Positions 1 through 9,357 are shown, numbered from the stretch's first letter. The stretch is 64,000 bases of DNA from Marinobacter bohaiensis (GCF_003258515.1 NZ_QGEH01000001.1:1488001-1552000), one strand, 5' to 3'. Notes: generated from the sequence alone by a model not told the origin. Numbers and translations: made by a program.

Positions 1-284
1 AACAGCAGGCCATGGCCGCCGAGGCGGTGGCAGTGGCGCAGGAAAGCTACGACCTGACGCTGGAAGCCTATGAAGGCGGCCTGAGCGATTACCTGGATGT
101 GCTTAACACCGAACAGAACCTGTACAAACAGAAGCTGGTCGTGGAGCGCCTGGTGGCCTCGCGGCTGGCGGCCCATGCGGAATTGCAGGTGGCTCTCGGT
201 GGCGGTCTGATGAGCGAGGCTGCGGGCCCCGAGGCGGGCCGTCTGCAGCCAGCGGATGAGGCGGCGGCGAACGATGGCCGCTGA
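1..284 (+). CDS. Outer-membrane efflux channel (TolC/NodT family), C-terminal part
   Basis: C-terminal end of an outer-membrane efflux protein, the exit duct for the pump encoded just downstream. The frame is open from the window edge and stops with TGA at 282. About 93 residues are visible. They carry the OEP C-terminal helix pattern (ESYDLTLEAYEGG, then LDVLNTEQNLYKQ) and end in an Ala/Glu-rich tail. The stop lies inside the start region of the FUSC gene, which suggests translational coupling. The signal peptide and most of both OEP repeats lie outside the window. Confidence 0.8.
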   Translation, partial: QQAMAAEAVAVAQESYDLTLEAYEGGLSDYLDVLNTEQNLYKQKLVVERLVASRLAAHAELQVALGGGLMSEAAGPEAGRLQPADEAAANDGR

Positions 285-2448
285 GCGCATGGCGTTGCCA
301 GCCGCATCCGACTGGCGCCAGGCCTGGCGATCATGGCGTCGCAGCGACGGCCTGAGCTGGCTGTTCGTGTTCAAGACGCTGCTGGCGGCCTTTATCACTC
401 TCTGGCTGGCGATGTTGCTGCAGTTGCAACAGCCCAGCACGGCCCTGATCACGGTGTTCATCGTGATGCAGCCGCAGAGCGGGCAGGTGATGGCCAAGAG
501 TCTGGCGCGGGCGGTGGGCTCGCTGATGGGCCTGGGCGTGATGATCGTGCTGGTGGCGTTGTTCGCGCAGCAGCGCTGGCTGTTCCTGGCTGCCATGTCC
601 CTGTGGATCGGCGCCTGTATCGCCGGCGCGGCGCGTTACCGGGACATGCGCTTCTACGCCTGCGTCCTGGCCGGCTACACCGCCGCACTGATCGGCCTGC
701 CGGCGTCGGCGCATCCGGATACCGCGATCGCCGATGCCATCTGGCGGGTGCTTGAGATCTTTCTGGCACTGTTCGTGTCCAGCGTGGTCAGCATCCTGGT
801 GTTCCCCCAGACCAGCCACGCCGCCATGCGCAGCGCCGTGGCCAGTCGGTTCGGCCGGTTCGCCGGCTTCGTGCTGGCGCACCTGGACGGACGCGATCCC
901 GATGCGCTGAGCAAGGTCAACGCCGACTTTGCGACCGAGGCGGTGGGGCTGGAAGCGAGCCGTTCGGCGTCCGCCATCGAAGATCCCCACACACGTCTGC
1001 GCAGCCGGCGATTGCAGCACCTGAACCACGCATTCCTGGGACTGTTGACCCGCTTCAACGCGCTACACCGCCAGTTGCGGCGCTTGCGCGAGGAATCCCT
1101 GGAGCCGGTAATCGAGTCGCTGTCGCCCTGCCTGGAACTCGTTGCGGGCCTGTTGCAGCCCTGGCCCGACAGCCTGATGAGCCCGCAGGAAGCCGGCCAG
1201 TTTGCCGACGCCCTGGAGCAGGCGCGGGCGCCGCTGATGCAGCGCATCCGGCAAAGCCGCCGGGCGTTGCTGGCGGGTGGGGCTTCCGAGTCCGAGTTGC
1301 TTGAATTCAATACGGCCGCCGAACTGCTGTACCGATTCGCCGAAACCCTGCACGCCTACGCCCGGGCCCACCAGGCACTGGGCAGCCGGAACCACGCGCG
1401 CGAGCAGGTGCGGGGCGGGTTTGCCTCCCGGGTCAATCTTTACGCGTCGCTGGTGGCCGGTGGTCGGGCGGCGATCACCATCTTCCTGGGCGGGGCAATC
1501 TGGTTCGCGCTGGACTGGCGCGCCGGCGTGCTGATGATCGCCAACGCGGCGGCCATATGCGCGCTGTCCTCGGGGATGCCCCATCCCACCCGGCTGGCGA
1601 TCCAGATGGCCATCGGCACCTTCATTGGCGGGGTGTTCGGGGTCATTGAAAGCGTCTACGTGTTCCCGTTGATCGATGGCCTGCCGCTACTGTTGATGGC
1701 GTTGCTGCCGGTCTACCTGCTGGGGCTTTACCTGAGCCTGAAACCCGCCTACGCGTTTGTCGGCCTGGGGCTGCTGATCATGTTCACCATGGGCAGCGTG
1801 CCCACCAACCCGACCCAGTACGCGCCGGTCACGGTGATCAGCAACTACCTCGGGCTGTTCATGGGCGGTGTTCTGGCCGCGGTGACCACCAGCGTGATCC
1901 TGCCGCCGGCCAGCGCCTGGATGTGGTGGGTGCTGGAAAAAGATCTGCGCGGCGTTCTGGGCCTGGCGGCGACGGGTGGGCTGGATGGCCTCAACGGCCG
2001 TTTCGAAAGCCGGACCCGGGACATCCTGGCCCAGGCCTATGGTCTGGCGGCCCGGCGTCCGGACGTGCAGGCCGCCCTGGTGCAGTGGAGCCTGATCGTG
2101 CAGGAAGTGGGGCACGCCATGATCAACTGGCGCCAGGAACTCGCCGCGCAGCCCGTTGCTGATGACCTGGCCGTCGAGCTGGCCGGGCTGGAGCGCCGGC
2201 TGGTGACGCTGTTCGCGACGCCGTCGCCGGGGGCGTTGAATCGCGCCAGGGAGCAGGTCGAGCGGGTGATCTGGGACCTGCACGGTCGCCTCGAGGCGCA
2301 GTCCCATTTCCAGCATTCGGCCGAGCGCCGGGTGCTCAGCTACCTGCATTTCGTTCGCACCACGTTGCTCGATCGCCATTCCATCCTGCGGCGTCAGATC
2401 GGCGTACAGACCGGAAACGCGGAAGGAGACCTCCATGCTCAATCTTGA
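274..2448 (+). CDS. FUSC-family inner-membrane exporter (AaeB-like)
   Basis: Inner-membrane component of an aromatic-acid or related organic-acid efflux pump (fusaric acid resistance/AaeB type), about 724 residues. It shows the family layout: a first block of membrane helices at about residues 28-170, a long cytoplasmic region at about 170-390, a second helix block at about 395-547 and a soluble C-terminal tail. The ATG at 274 overlaps the upstream stop (ATGGCCGCTGA). An in-frame ATG at 256 would add an Arg-rich leader and is less likely. It is followed by DUF1656 and HlyD genes, as in aaeXAB or ydhIJK. The exported substrate cannot be read from the sequence. Confidence 0.88.
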   Translation: MAAERMALPAASDWRQAWRSWRRSDGLSWLFVFKTLLAAFITLWLAMLLQLQQPSTALITVFIVMQPQSGQVMAKSLARAVGSLMGLGVMIVLVALFAQQRWLFLAAMSLWIGACIAGAARYRDMRFYACVLAGYTAALIGLPASAHPDTAIADAIWRVLEIFLALFVSSVVSILVFPQTSHAAMRSAVASRFGRFAGFVLAHLDGRDPDALSKVNADFATEAVGLEASRSASAIEDPHTRLRSRRLQHLNHAFLGLLTRFNALHRQLRRLREESLEPVIESLSPCLELVAGLLQPWPDSLMSPQEAGQFADALEQARAPLMQRIRQSRRALLAGGASESELLEFNTAAELLYRFAETLHAYARAHQALGSRNHAREQVRGGFASRVNLYASLVAGGRAAITIFLGGAIWFALDWRAGVLMIANAAAICALSSGMPHPTRLAIQMAIGTFIGGVFGVIESVYVFPLIDGLPLLLMALLPVYLLGLYLSLKPAYAFVGLGLLIMFTMGSVPTNPTQYAPVTVISNYLGLFMGGVLAAVTTSVILPPASAWMWWVLEKDLRGVLGLAATGGLDGLNGRFESRTRDILAQAYGLAARRPDVQAALVQWSLIVQEVGHAMINWRQELAAQPVADDLAVELAGLERRLVTLFATPSPGALNRAREQVERVIWDLHGRLEAQSHFQHSAERRVLSYLHFVRTTLLDRHSILRRQIGVQTGNAEGDLHAQS

Positions 2449-2647
2449 GTGGGCCCGTGAAACCCCGATGGAGGGGCTGCTGCTGCCCACGCTGATGCTG
2501 GTTTTTGTGGGCGCGCTGGCCCTGGCCTGGGGGCTGGACGTCGGTCTGCGCCGGCTCGGGGCCTACGAGGTCATCTGGCATCCGGCGCTGTTCCGGGTGT
2601 CGCTGTTCCTGGCCCTGTTCTGCGCCATGGCGCTGCTCATCTACTGA
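2435..2647 (+). CDS. DUF1656 small membrane protein (AaeX-like)
   Basis: Small membrane protein of 70 residues of the DUF1656/AaeX type, with two predicted helices (about residues 11-32 and 46-69). Its ATG overlaps the 3' end of the FUSC gene by 14 bp, so the pair is coupled. DUF1656 proteins regularly accompany FUSC/HlyD pumps. Their exact role in the pump is not established. Confidence 0.85.
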   Translation: MLNLEWARETPMEGLLLPTLMLVFVGALALAWGLDVGLRRLGAYEVIWHPALFRVSLFLALFCAMALLIY

Positions 2648-2694
2648 TGGCGCGGCCATTCACACTCGTTCACTGACGGATCTTCGATTTAGCC

Positions 2695-3561
2695 ATGAAA
2701 CTGAAAACAGTCATCAGTCTTGCGGTGACACTGCTCGTCTTCGCCGCCGCAGCCCTGCTGGGCACGCTACTCTGGCAGCATTACATGGACGCGCCCTGGA
2801 CCCGGGACGGCCGGGTTCGGGCCGATATCATCAACGTCGCCAGCGATGTGTCCGGGCGTGTGGTGGAAATGCCGGTGTCCGACAATCAGCGGGTGCAAAA
2901 GGGCGACCTGCTGATGCGCATCGATCCCGAGAAATACGAGATCGCGGTGGAACAGGCCGAAGCCCTGGTGGCGTCCCGCAAAGCCTCCATGCGCATGCGC
3001 GAGGCGGAAGCCAAACGCCGGGTGCAACTGGATCGCAAGGTGGTCTCGCGGGAGAGCCTGGACGATGCCTCCAACGCCGCCGCCATCGCCCGCGCCGAAT
3101 ACCAGCAGGCCCTGGCCAGACTCGACGAGGCCCAATGGTCGCTGGCGCGCACGCAGATCCGCGCGCCGGTAGACGGTTACGTCACCAATCTCAACGTTCA
3201 TCAGGGCGACTACGCGACCGCCGGCAAGCCGCGGTTGGCGGTGGTCGACGAGCACTCGTACTGGGTTTACGGCTACTTCGAGGAGAACAAGCTGCCCGGC
3301 GTGCACGTCGGGGATCCCGTACGGATGGAACTGATGAGCGGTGAGATACTGAAGGGCCATGTGGAGAGCATCACCCGCGCCATCTACGATCACGACAACC
3401 CGCAAAGCCGCCAACTGGTGGCGGACGTCAACCCGACGTTTACCTGGGTGCGTCTGGCGCAGCGCATTCCGGTGCGGGTCCATATCGATGAGGTGCCGGA
3501 CGGACTGGTGCTGGCCGCAGGCACCACGGCCACGGTGATCGTCCAGCCGGATGCCGGCTGA
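2695..3561 (+). CDS. HlyD-family periplasmic adaptor (AaeA-like)
   Basis: Membrane fusion protein of 288 residues that would link the FUSC permease to the outer-membrane channel. One N-terminal membrane anchor (about residues 6-25) is followed by a biotinyl-lipoyl-like half motif (VASDVSGRVVEMPVSDNQ), an alpha-helical hairpin (about 80-145), the second lipoyl half (IRAPVDGYVTNLNVHQGD) and a beta-barrel. Length and order fit AaeA/EmrA relatives. It lies 47 bp after DUF1656 and is the last structural gene of the pump operon. Confidence 0.88.
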   Translation: MKLKTVISLAVTLLVFAAAALLGTLLWQHYMDAPWTRDGRVRADIINVASDVSGRVVEMPVSDNQRVQKGDLLMRIDPEKYEIAVEQAEALVASRKASMRMREAEAKRRVQLDRKVVSRESLDDASNAAAIARAEYQQALARLDEAQWSLARTQIRAPVDGYVTNLNVHQGDYATAGKPRLAVVDEHSYWVYGYFEENKLPGVHVGDPVRMELMSGEILKGHVESITRAIYDHDNPQSRQLVADVNPTFTWVRLAQRIPVRVHIDEVPDGLVLAAGTTATVIVQPDAG

Positions 3562-3620
3562 GTGGCCTGAATGGGCTGAGTGAATCAACTGGGTGAAGCA
3601 CACGGACGGGAGCGTCGTCG

Positions 3621-4571
3621 ATGGATATTCTGCACAACATGCGCGTTTTCGTGCAGGTGGCCGAAACCGGCAGCTACACCGGCGCGGCGCAGGTGCTGGA
3701 TACCACCACGGCCAGCGTGTCCCGCGCGGTCAGCAATCTGGAATCGCATCTGCAAACGCGGCTGCTGCACCGCTCCACCCGCCGTCTGGCGCTGACCGAA
3801 GCCGGCCAGCGCTACCTGCTGCGCTGTCAGCAGATCCTGCCGATCATCGAAGAGGCCGAAGCCGAGGCCTCGGACGCCCATGCGCGCCCGCGCGGCGTCC
3901 TGCGGCTGCATTCGATGACCGGGGTGGGGCAGCACTACGCCATCCGCGCGATCAATCAGTATCGCCAGCTTTACCCGGACGTGTCCTTCGAGCTGACCCT
4001 GGCCAACCGCATCCCGGACATGCTGGAGGAAGGCTTCGAGGTCGCCATCGTGATCAGCAAACAGCTGCCCAGCTCCAGTCTGATCTCGCGCAGTCTGGGC
4101 CAGACCTACAGCGTGCTGTGTGCGTCACCGGAATACCTGCGCGCCCGGGGCGAGCCGCGCACGCCCGAGGATCTGCGCCACCACGACTGCCTGCGCCTGG
4201 CCAGCCCGGTGCTGCCGATGGACAACTGGAATCTGCACGGGCCGGATGGCGACATGACCGTTGAACTCGGGGCATCGCCCCTGCAGGTCAACGTGGGTGA
4301 CGCCATCGCCGAGGCGGCCGCCGGAGGGCTGGGGATCGTGGCGTTGCCGCTGTACTCGGCGATGAGCATGTTGCGCAGTGGCGCGTTGGTGCGCGTCCTG
4401 CCTCAATACCGGCTGCAAACCCTCAACGTCCACGCTCTGTACCCGTCGCGCCAGTATCTGGACGCCAAGGTGAAGACCTGGCTCGAATTCCTGCAGGCCA
4501 ACCTGCCCCAGTGGGTCGGGGAGGACGAAGAGCTGGTTCGCGCCATGAGTCTGGGGTGTTCGCTGCAATAG
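3621..4571 (+). CDS. LysR-family transcriptional regulator
   Basis: Transcription factor of 316 residues with an N-terminal winged HTH (about 1-60, MDILHNMRVFVQVAETGSY and then a TTTASVSRAVSNLE recognition region) and a periplasmic-binding-type effector domain (about 90-295). It starts 59 bp after the HlyD gene on the same strand. It probably regulates the pump, although in E. coli aaeR is divergent from aaeXAB. The sequence resembles the large DhcR/CrgA-like group. The inducer is not predictable. Confidence 0.88.
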   Translation: MDILHNMRVFVQVAETGSYTGAAQVLDTTTASVSRAVSNLESHLQTRLLHRSTRRLALTEAGQRYLLRCQQILPIIEEAEAEASDAHARPRGVLRLHSMTGVGQHYAIRAINQYRQLYPDVSFELTLANRIPDMLEEGFEVAIVISKQLPSSSLISRSLGQTYSVLCASPEYLRARGEPRTPEDLRHHDCLRLASPVLPMDNWNLHGPDGDMTVELGASPLQVNVGDAIAEAAAGGLGIVALPLYSAMSMLRSGALVRVLPQYRLQTLNVHALYPSRQYLDAKVKTWLEFLQANLPQWVGEDEELVRAMSLGCSLQ

Positions 4572-4716
4572 GCTGAACGGCTCTCCTGTCTTCCCGGCAC
4601 TATCTTTACGGCACTATCTTCCCTGCACCGTCTTCCCGGCGTTCTGCCGAATTGCTGCTAATCTTTTTAAGGGTTGCTTATAACCTCTTAATATTAGCTG
4701 GCCAGGGAAGCCGTAC

Positions 4717-5049
4717 ATGCTCGATTACTTCGCGTTGTTCATGCTGTTCTTTGTGGTCGTGGTGCTGTTCTACGGCATTATTGCGATTCACGATATTCCG
4801 TACGAAATTGCCAAAAAGCGCAATCACCCCCACCAGGACGCCATCCACGTCACCGGCTGGATCAGCCTGCTGACCCTGCATGTGCTGTGGCCGTTCCTCT
4901 GGATCTGGGCCACCCTCTACCGCAGCGACCGCGGTTGGGGATTTCAGGATGGCCGCTCCGGCCACGATCACATCGAAAGCCTTGAACGCCAGGTCACAGA
5001 ACTCAGTGATCGGTTGAAGCGTCTCGAATCCGATCGTGGGGAGGGCTGA
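4717..5049 (+). CDS. yiaW: DUF3302 membrane protein (YiaW-like)
   Basis: Inner-membrane protein of 110 residues matching the DUF3302/YiaW pattern. It has two helices (about 3-22 and 48-68), a conserved loop IHDIPYEIAKKRNHPHQDAI and a C-terminal coiled coil (about 85-106). Two bases separate its stop from the next gene, an HlyD-family protein, which repeats the E. coli yiaW-yiaV arrangement. The molecular function is unknown. The two proteins are presumed partners in envelope transport. Confidence 0.8.
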   Translation: MLDYFALFMLFFVVVVLFYGIIAIHDIPYEIAKKRNHPHQDAIHVTGWISLLTLHVLWPFLWIWATLYRSDRGWGFQDGRSGHDHIESLERQVTELSDRLKRLESDRGEG

Positions 5050-5051
5050 AC

Positions 5052-6005
5052 ATGGATTTGCTGCTGATCCTCACGTATACCGCGATCTGCATCGTTGTCT
5101 TCAAGGTCTTCCGGGTGCCGCTCAACAAATGGACCGTGCCGACCGCGGTGCTGGGCGGCATTTTCCTGATCGGCGCGCTGCTGATGCTGATGAACTACAA
5201 CCATCCGTATTCGGAGCGGGCCCGCAAGTACGAGCTGACCACCCCGATCATTCCCACCGTTCGCGGCCGGGTGGTGAGTGTGGAGGCCACGCCCAACCGC
5301 CTGATGGAGGAGGGAGATGTGCTGTTCCGGCTGGACCCGACACCGTTCCAGGCCAAGGTCGATTCGCTCCAGGCACAGCTTAAATCCGCCCGTCTGGATC
5401 TGGATCGTGCCACCCAACTGGCCCGCACAGGCGCCGGACCACGCCGTAATCAGGACGTGGCCGAGGCCCAGGTGGATGAGTTGGAAAGTGAGCTGACGGC
5501 CGCGCAATACAATCTGGAGGAAACCGTTGTCCGGGCGCCGACGCGGGGCTACGTGTCGCAGCTGTTCCTGCGGCCCGGCATGATGGCGGTGAATCTGCCG
5601 TTGCGGCCGTCACTGGTGTTCGTGCACCAGGAAGCGGACATCTTCACCGGCTGGTTCCGCCAGAACAGCCTGCTGCGTCTGGAAGAAGGGGACGAAGCCG
5701 AAGTGGCGTTCGATGGCATTCCGGGCAAGGTCTTCTCCGGCGAGGTGGTCACCGTTATCCCGATTCTGGCTGAAGGCCAGCTCCAGCCCACCGGCAATCT
5801 GGCCATCGACAACGCCCCGCCGGGCAGGGTGCCGGTGCGGGTGCACATCACGGACCCATCCTTCGACAAATACCGGCAGACATTGCCCGGCGGGGCCTAT
5901 GGCCAGATGGCCCTCTACAGCGAGCATTTCGAGCACGTGGCGATCATGCGCAAAATCCTGCTGCGCATGTCGGCGTGGATGAACTACCTGTTCCCGTTCC
6001 ACTGA
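5052..6005 (+). CDS. yiaV: HlyD-family membrane fusion protein (YiaV-like)
   Basis: Membrane fusion protein of 317 residues with two N-terminal helices (about 3-20 and 29-48). A lipoyl half (TTPIIPTVRGRVVSVEATPN) comes next, then a helical hairpin (about 100-155), the second lipoyl half (VRAPTRGYVSQLFLRPG) and a barrel domain. It directly follows the DUF3302 gene and is followed by a strong terminator, so the two form a closed two-gene operon. No dedicated permease is adjacent. Confidence 0.85.
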   Translation: MDLLLILTYTAICIVVFKVFRVPLNKWTVPTAVLGGIFLIGALLMLMNYNHPYSERARKYELTTPIIPTVRGRVVSVEATPNRLMEEGDVLFRLDPTPFQAKVDSLQAQLKSARLDLDRATQLARTGAGPRRNQDVAEAQVDELESELTAAQYNLEETVVRAPTRGYVSQLFLRPGMMAVNLPLRPSLVFVHQEADIFTGWFRQNSLLRLEEGDEAEVAFDGIPGKVFSGEVVTVIPILAEGQLQPTGNLAIDNAPPGRVPVRVHITDPSFDKYRQTLPGGAYGQMALYSEHFEHVAIMRKILLRMSAWMNYLFPFH

Positions 6006-6053
6006 GTCGTCAACCCGTTCCACCGATTCGTCAAAAAGGACCGAGCCTTTCCG

Positions 6054-6084
6054 ATGGGCGCCTGTAACAGGCGCCCATATTTTT
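6054..6084 (+). terminator. Rho-independent terminator after the yiaWV-like pair
   Basis: Perfect 11-bp stem ATGGGCGCCTG / CAGGCGCCCAT with a TAA loop, followed by ATTTTT. It closes the yiaW-yiaV operon and insulates the glucarate genes. Confidence 0.9.
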
Positions 6085-6143
6085 CGTCGATTTTTTTCTT
6101 TCGGTGGTTGCATTTCTTCTGTAAAGCGGAGAGGATGACTTTT

Positions 6144-6175
6144 AAGTTGTATGATGTATGACGTAGTACGAACTT
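6144..6175. promoter_or_regulatory. Candidate GntR/FCD operator upstream of tctC
   Basis: Contains GTTGTATGATGT (6146-6157), identical over 12 bp to a site upstream of kdgD (9436-9447). Both copies are also preceded by GAGAGGATG. Outer arms AAGTT / AACTT at the ends of this stretch add imperfect dyad symmetry. It is the probable binding site of the FCD regulator encoded at 11859, which lies in the same pathway cluster. The assignment is inference. Confidence 0.55.
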
Positions 6176-6390
6176 CAAGCAACCGTCACGTGAACGTCGC
6201 GGTGAATGAAACAGGGCAGGAGGTGCTCGGAAAGTAAACACAGGTTATGGTCCGGCCAGATACGATATTGGCCTGCCATCGCGCCCCTTCCTCGCCGGAT
6301 GTGGGCATGACAATCTGGAAGGCGACGCACTCGCCGGAAAGCAAAACACTCGGTCACGACAACAAATTCAAGACGTTAACGAGGTTTGAT

Positions 6391-7344
6391 ATGAAAAAAA
6401 CAATCATCGCATTGTCCGTTGCGCTTGCCAGCGCCACCGTTCCGGCCCTGGCGCAGGCAGATGATGGTTACCCCGAGAAAAACATTGAGTTCATCGTACC
6501 CTATGGCCCGGGTGGCGGCTCTGATACCTTCGTCCGTTCCATCCAGCCGGCTCTGGAAGACGCGCTCGGCGGCACCCTGGTCGTTCGCAACATCTCCGGC
6601 GGTGGCGGTGCCGTGGGCTACTCCCGTGCTGTGACGTCCCGTGCTGACGGTTACACCGTCACCACCCCCAACAACGCCAACTTCACCCTGGAAGGGTTGG
6701 GCAACGTCGGTTTCTCCTACAACGACTTTGAATACATCGCCCGTGTCACCGTGATGCCCTACGTCCTGGCGGTACGTGACAACGATCAGTGGACCGACTT
6801 CGAATCCCTGAAGGAGGACCTGCAGGCGTCCGGCGACAAGCTGTCGGTGGGCTTTTCCGGCGTGGGTTCTTCGACTCATGTGACGTCTGTGGCGCTGGGG
6901 CGCGAGCTGGGCATGGACTTCCAGTTCATTCCGTTTGATGGCGGTTCCGCGGCGGTGTCAGCGGCCATGGGTGGTCATGTCGATGCGGTCGTGCTGAACC
7001 CGTCCGAGATCATGTCGGCGGTGGAGTCCGGCAAGCTGACGGCCATTGTCTCCACCGGTGGTGAGCGCAGTAGCGCCATGCCGGAAGTACCGACCATGAA
7101 AGAACTGGGCTTCGACATGGAGCTGAACCAGTGGCGCGGTATCGCCGCTCCGAAGGGACTGGATCCGGCCATCGAGGAACAGTGGGTCACCGCCATCAAG
7201 GAAGCCGTCCAGGATCCGCAGTTCCGGCAAGCAGCCAAGAACGGCGGCACGGATATCAAGCCGCTGTACGGCGACGAGCTGGACGCCTTCATCAAGGACA
7301 ATGCGGAACTGATGATTCCCATTGCCGAGTCGGTCAAGCAATAA
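6391..7344 (+). CDS. tctC: Tripartite tricarboxylate transporter substrate-binding protein (TctC family)
   Basis: Periplasmic solute-binding protein of 317 residues for a TTT-family uptake system. The N-terminus MKKTIIALSVALASATVPAL ends in a clear signal peptidase site (ALAQA). The mature part starts with the family motif YPEKNIEFIVPYGPGGGSDT. ATG at 6391 is chosen because the signal peptide begins there. It is the first gene of tctCBA and lies next to glucarate catabolic genes, so glucarate or galactarate is the likely ligand (inference). A repeated operator-like site lies about 240 bp upstream. Confidence 0.9.
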   Translation: MKKTIIALSVALASATVPALAQADDGYPEKNIEFIVPYGPGGGSDTFVRSIQPALEDALGGTLVVRNISGGGGAVGYSRAVTSRADGYTVTTPNNANFTLEGLGNVGFSYNDFEYIARVTVMPYVLAVRDNDQWTDFESLKEDLQASGDKLSVGFSGVGSSTHVTSVALGRELGMDFQFIPFDGGSAAVSAAMGGHVDAVVLNPSEIMSAVESGKLTAIVSTGGERSSAMPEVPTMKELGFDMELNQWRGIAAPKGLDPAIEEQWVTAIKEAVQDPQFRQAAKNGGTDIKPLYGDELDAFIKDNAELMIPIAESVKQ

Positions 7345-7354
7345 CGGGTGACTT

Positions 7355-7861
7355 ATGAGCAGGTCTGTTGGCGAAGCCGTTTTTACTGCGGTGCTGATGG
7401 GCTTTGCGGGATTCGCGCTCTACGAAGCCTTCGGGATTCGTGGCAGCGCAGCCGGCGGCAGTCTGGCGCCGGCTTTCTTCCCCAAGGCTATCTGTACCCT
7501 GTTGCTGATCTTCCTGGGCGTGTCGCTGTTTCGCACGCTCCTCAAGGTGCGGCATGAGGCAAAACCCGATGAAGGCGGAGATACCCGGGGCGCGGTACTG
7601 GGCTGGTTGATCGTGCTGGCGGAGCTGGTGGTCTACTCACTGGTGCTGGAGCCGCTGGGCTACGTGATCTCCACGGCCCTGCTGATCGTTGCCGTGGTGG
7701 CCACGCTGATGCTGCTGAGCGCCGGTGAGCGCCAGCGTATCACGCCGCGAAGTGCCGGCATGCTGGTCGGATTCTCTGCGGTGGTGTCCGTGGCCATCTT
7801 CCTTCTCTTCAGTAAAGGGTTTGGGCTGGTTCTGCCCACCCTGGGCGCGATGGGGGTGTAA
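7355..7861 (+). CDS. tctB: TTT transporter small membrane subunit (TctB family)
   Basis: Small permease subunit of 168 residues with four hydrophobic segments (about 10-28, 44-62, 83-115 and 130-160), typical of TctB. It starts 10 bp after the tctC stop and ends 2 bp before tctA, so the three are one transcript. It supports the large subunit in sodium- or proton-driven uptake of a dicarboxylate. Confidence 0.88.
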   Translation: MSRSVGEAVFTAVLMGFAGFALYEAFGIRGSAAGGSLAPAFFPKAICTLLLIFLGVSLFRTLLKVRHEAKPDEGGDTRGAVLGWLIVLAELVVYSLVLEPLGYVISTALLIVAVVATLMLLSAGERQRITPRSAGMLVGFSAVVSVAIFLLFSKGFGLVLPTLGAMGV

Positions 7862-7863
7862 TC

Positions 7864-9357
7864 ATGGGACAGTATCTCGACGCCCTGGGACTGGTCTTCC
7901 AGTTCTACGTTCTCCTGGCCATTGCTGGCGGCACGCTGCTTGGCCTGATCATGGGGGCGCTGCCGGGACTGACGGCGGCCATGGCCATTGCGCTGCTGCT
8001 GCCCCTGACCTTCGGTATGCCGCCGGTGATGGGCATGGGCATGCTGCTGGGAACCCTGTGCGGCGCGATTGCCGGTGGGTCGGTGTCCGCTACGCTGCTG
8101 AATATTCCAGGCACGCCGTCGTCCGTGGCCACCACGCTGGATGCGTTCCCGATGGCGCGCCGTGGCGAAGCCGGCCGGGCCCTGGGGATTGCCATCGTGG
8201 CGTCCTTCTTCGGCGGCATTTTCAGCGCGATCGTGCTGAGCCTGCTGGCGCCGCCCATCGCGGATTTCGCGTTGCAGTTCGGCCCGGCGGAATATTTCGC
8301 CCTGAGCATTTTCGGGCTGGTGATCATCGCCTCCGTGGCGAAAACGCTGATGAAAGGCATCATTGCCGGCCTGATCGGTCTGCTGCTGGCGACCGTGGGC
8401 ACGGATCCTGTGGCGGGTGTGACCCGTTTCACCTACGGCAACTTCTCGCTGCTCACCGGCATCAGCCTGCTGCCGGCGCTGATCGGGCTGTTCGCCGTGT
8501 CCCAGGTGCTGACGGACGTGGTGGACTACTTCAAGGCGAAGGCGGCGCAGCGCTCCGATGTGTGTATGGACAAGGCCGCCCCACGTTGGCTGGAGGTCTT
8601 CCGCAGCTGGAAGGTGCTCGGTTCCAGTTCGATCATCGGCGTGATTGTCGGGGCGATCCCTGGCGCCGGTGGCAGTATCGCATCCTTCCTGTCCTACGAT
8701 CAGGCCAAGAAGATGTCGAAGACGCCGGAGAAGTTCGGCACCGGCCACCACGAAGGCATTGTGGCGTCGGAGTCGTCCAATAACTCCCTGGTGGGCGGCG
8801 CGCTGATTCCCATGCTGACCCTCGGGGTGCCCGGTGAAGCGGCCACGGCGGTGCTGATGGGTGGTCTGATGATCCAGGGGATTCAGCCCGGACCGACCCT
8901 GTTCACCGACCAGGCGCCGATCATCTACGGGATCTTTATCGCCTTCCTGGTGGCCAACGTGTTCATGCTGCTGATCCAGTGGTTCGGCATCCGGATGTTC
9001 GTCAAGGTGCTGCAGGTGCCGCGCAAGATCCTGATGGCCATGATCCTCGTGTTCTGCGTCATCGGCGTGTACGCGGTGGATGGCGACATCTTCAACGTCT
9101 ACCTGATGCTGGGCTTTGGTGTGCTGGGCTTCTTCCTGAACAAGTACGGCTTTGGCACCGCACCCGTGATCCTGGGCCTGATTCTGGGGCCGATCGCCGA
9201 ATCCAACCTGAGACGTGCGCTGTTGCTGTCCGGCGGGGACTGGTCCGTGCTGGTATCCCGGCCGATCAGCCTGGCTTTCATCGGCATCGCTGTGGCGTTC
9301 CTGATTTTCACTTACTGGCAAAACTCGAAACACCGGGGCAAAGCCGCTCACGCCTGA
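7864..9357 (+). CDS. tctA: TTT transporter large permease subunit (TctA family)
   Basis: Main permease of 497 residues with the two internally related TctA halves. Family hallmarks are visible: GLIMGALPGLTAAMAIALL near residues 24-42, GGSVSATLLNIPGTPSSVAT at about 70-90 and IGVIVGAIPGAGGSIASFLS at about 258-277. The two Gly/Pro-rich motifs form the substrate pocket in this family. It is immediately downstream of tctB. Together with TctC it should import the sugar diacid degraded by the following genes. Confidence 0.93.
   Translation: MGQYLDALGLVFQFYVLLAIAGGTLLGLIMGALPGLTAAMAIALLLPLTFGMPPVMGMGMLLGTLCGAIAGGSVSATLLNIPGTPSSVATTLDAFPMARRGEAGRALGIAIVASFFGGIFSAIVLSLLAPPIADFALQFGPAEYFALSIFGLVIIASVAKTLMKGIIAGLIGLLLATVGTDPVAGVTRFTYGNFSLLTGISLLPALIGLFAVSQVLTDVVDYFKAKAAQRSDVCMDKAAPRWLEVFRSWKVLGSSSIIGVIVGAIPGAGGSIASFLSYDQAKKMSKTPEKFGTGHHEGIVASESSNNSLVGGALIPMLTLGVPGEAATAVLMGGLMIQGIQPGPTLFTDQAPIIYGIFIAFLVANVFMLLIQWFGIRMFVKVLQVPRKILMAMILVFCVIGVYAVDGDIFNVYLMLGFGVLGFFLNKYGFGTAPVILGLILGPIAESNLRRALLLSGGDWSVLVSRPISLAFIGIAVAFLIFTYWQNSKHRGKAAHA

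Larger units (their letters stand above)
6006..6390. other. Non-coding stretch between yiaV-like gene and tctC
   Basis: This 385-bp gap holds the terminator at 6054-6084, a T-rich stretch (6081-6120), and the TTGTATGATGT operator candidate at 6147-6157. An open frame upstream of tctC (from 6247) lacks a ribosome site and a coding signal and is rejected as gene sequence. Confidence 0.6.

Noticed and set aside
6247-6390. Upstream extension of the tctC frame
   Set aside because: The signal peptide begins at 6391; the extension lacks a ribosome site and would remove the exported N-terminus.
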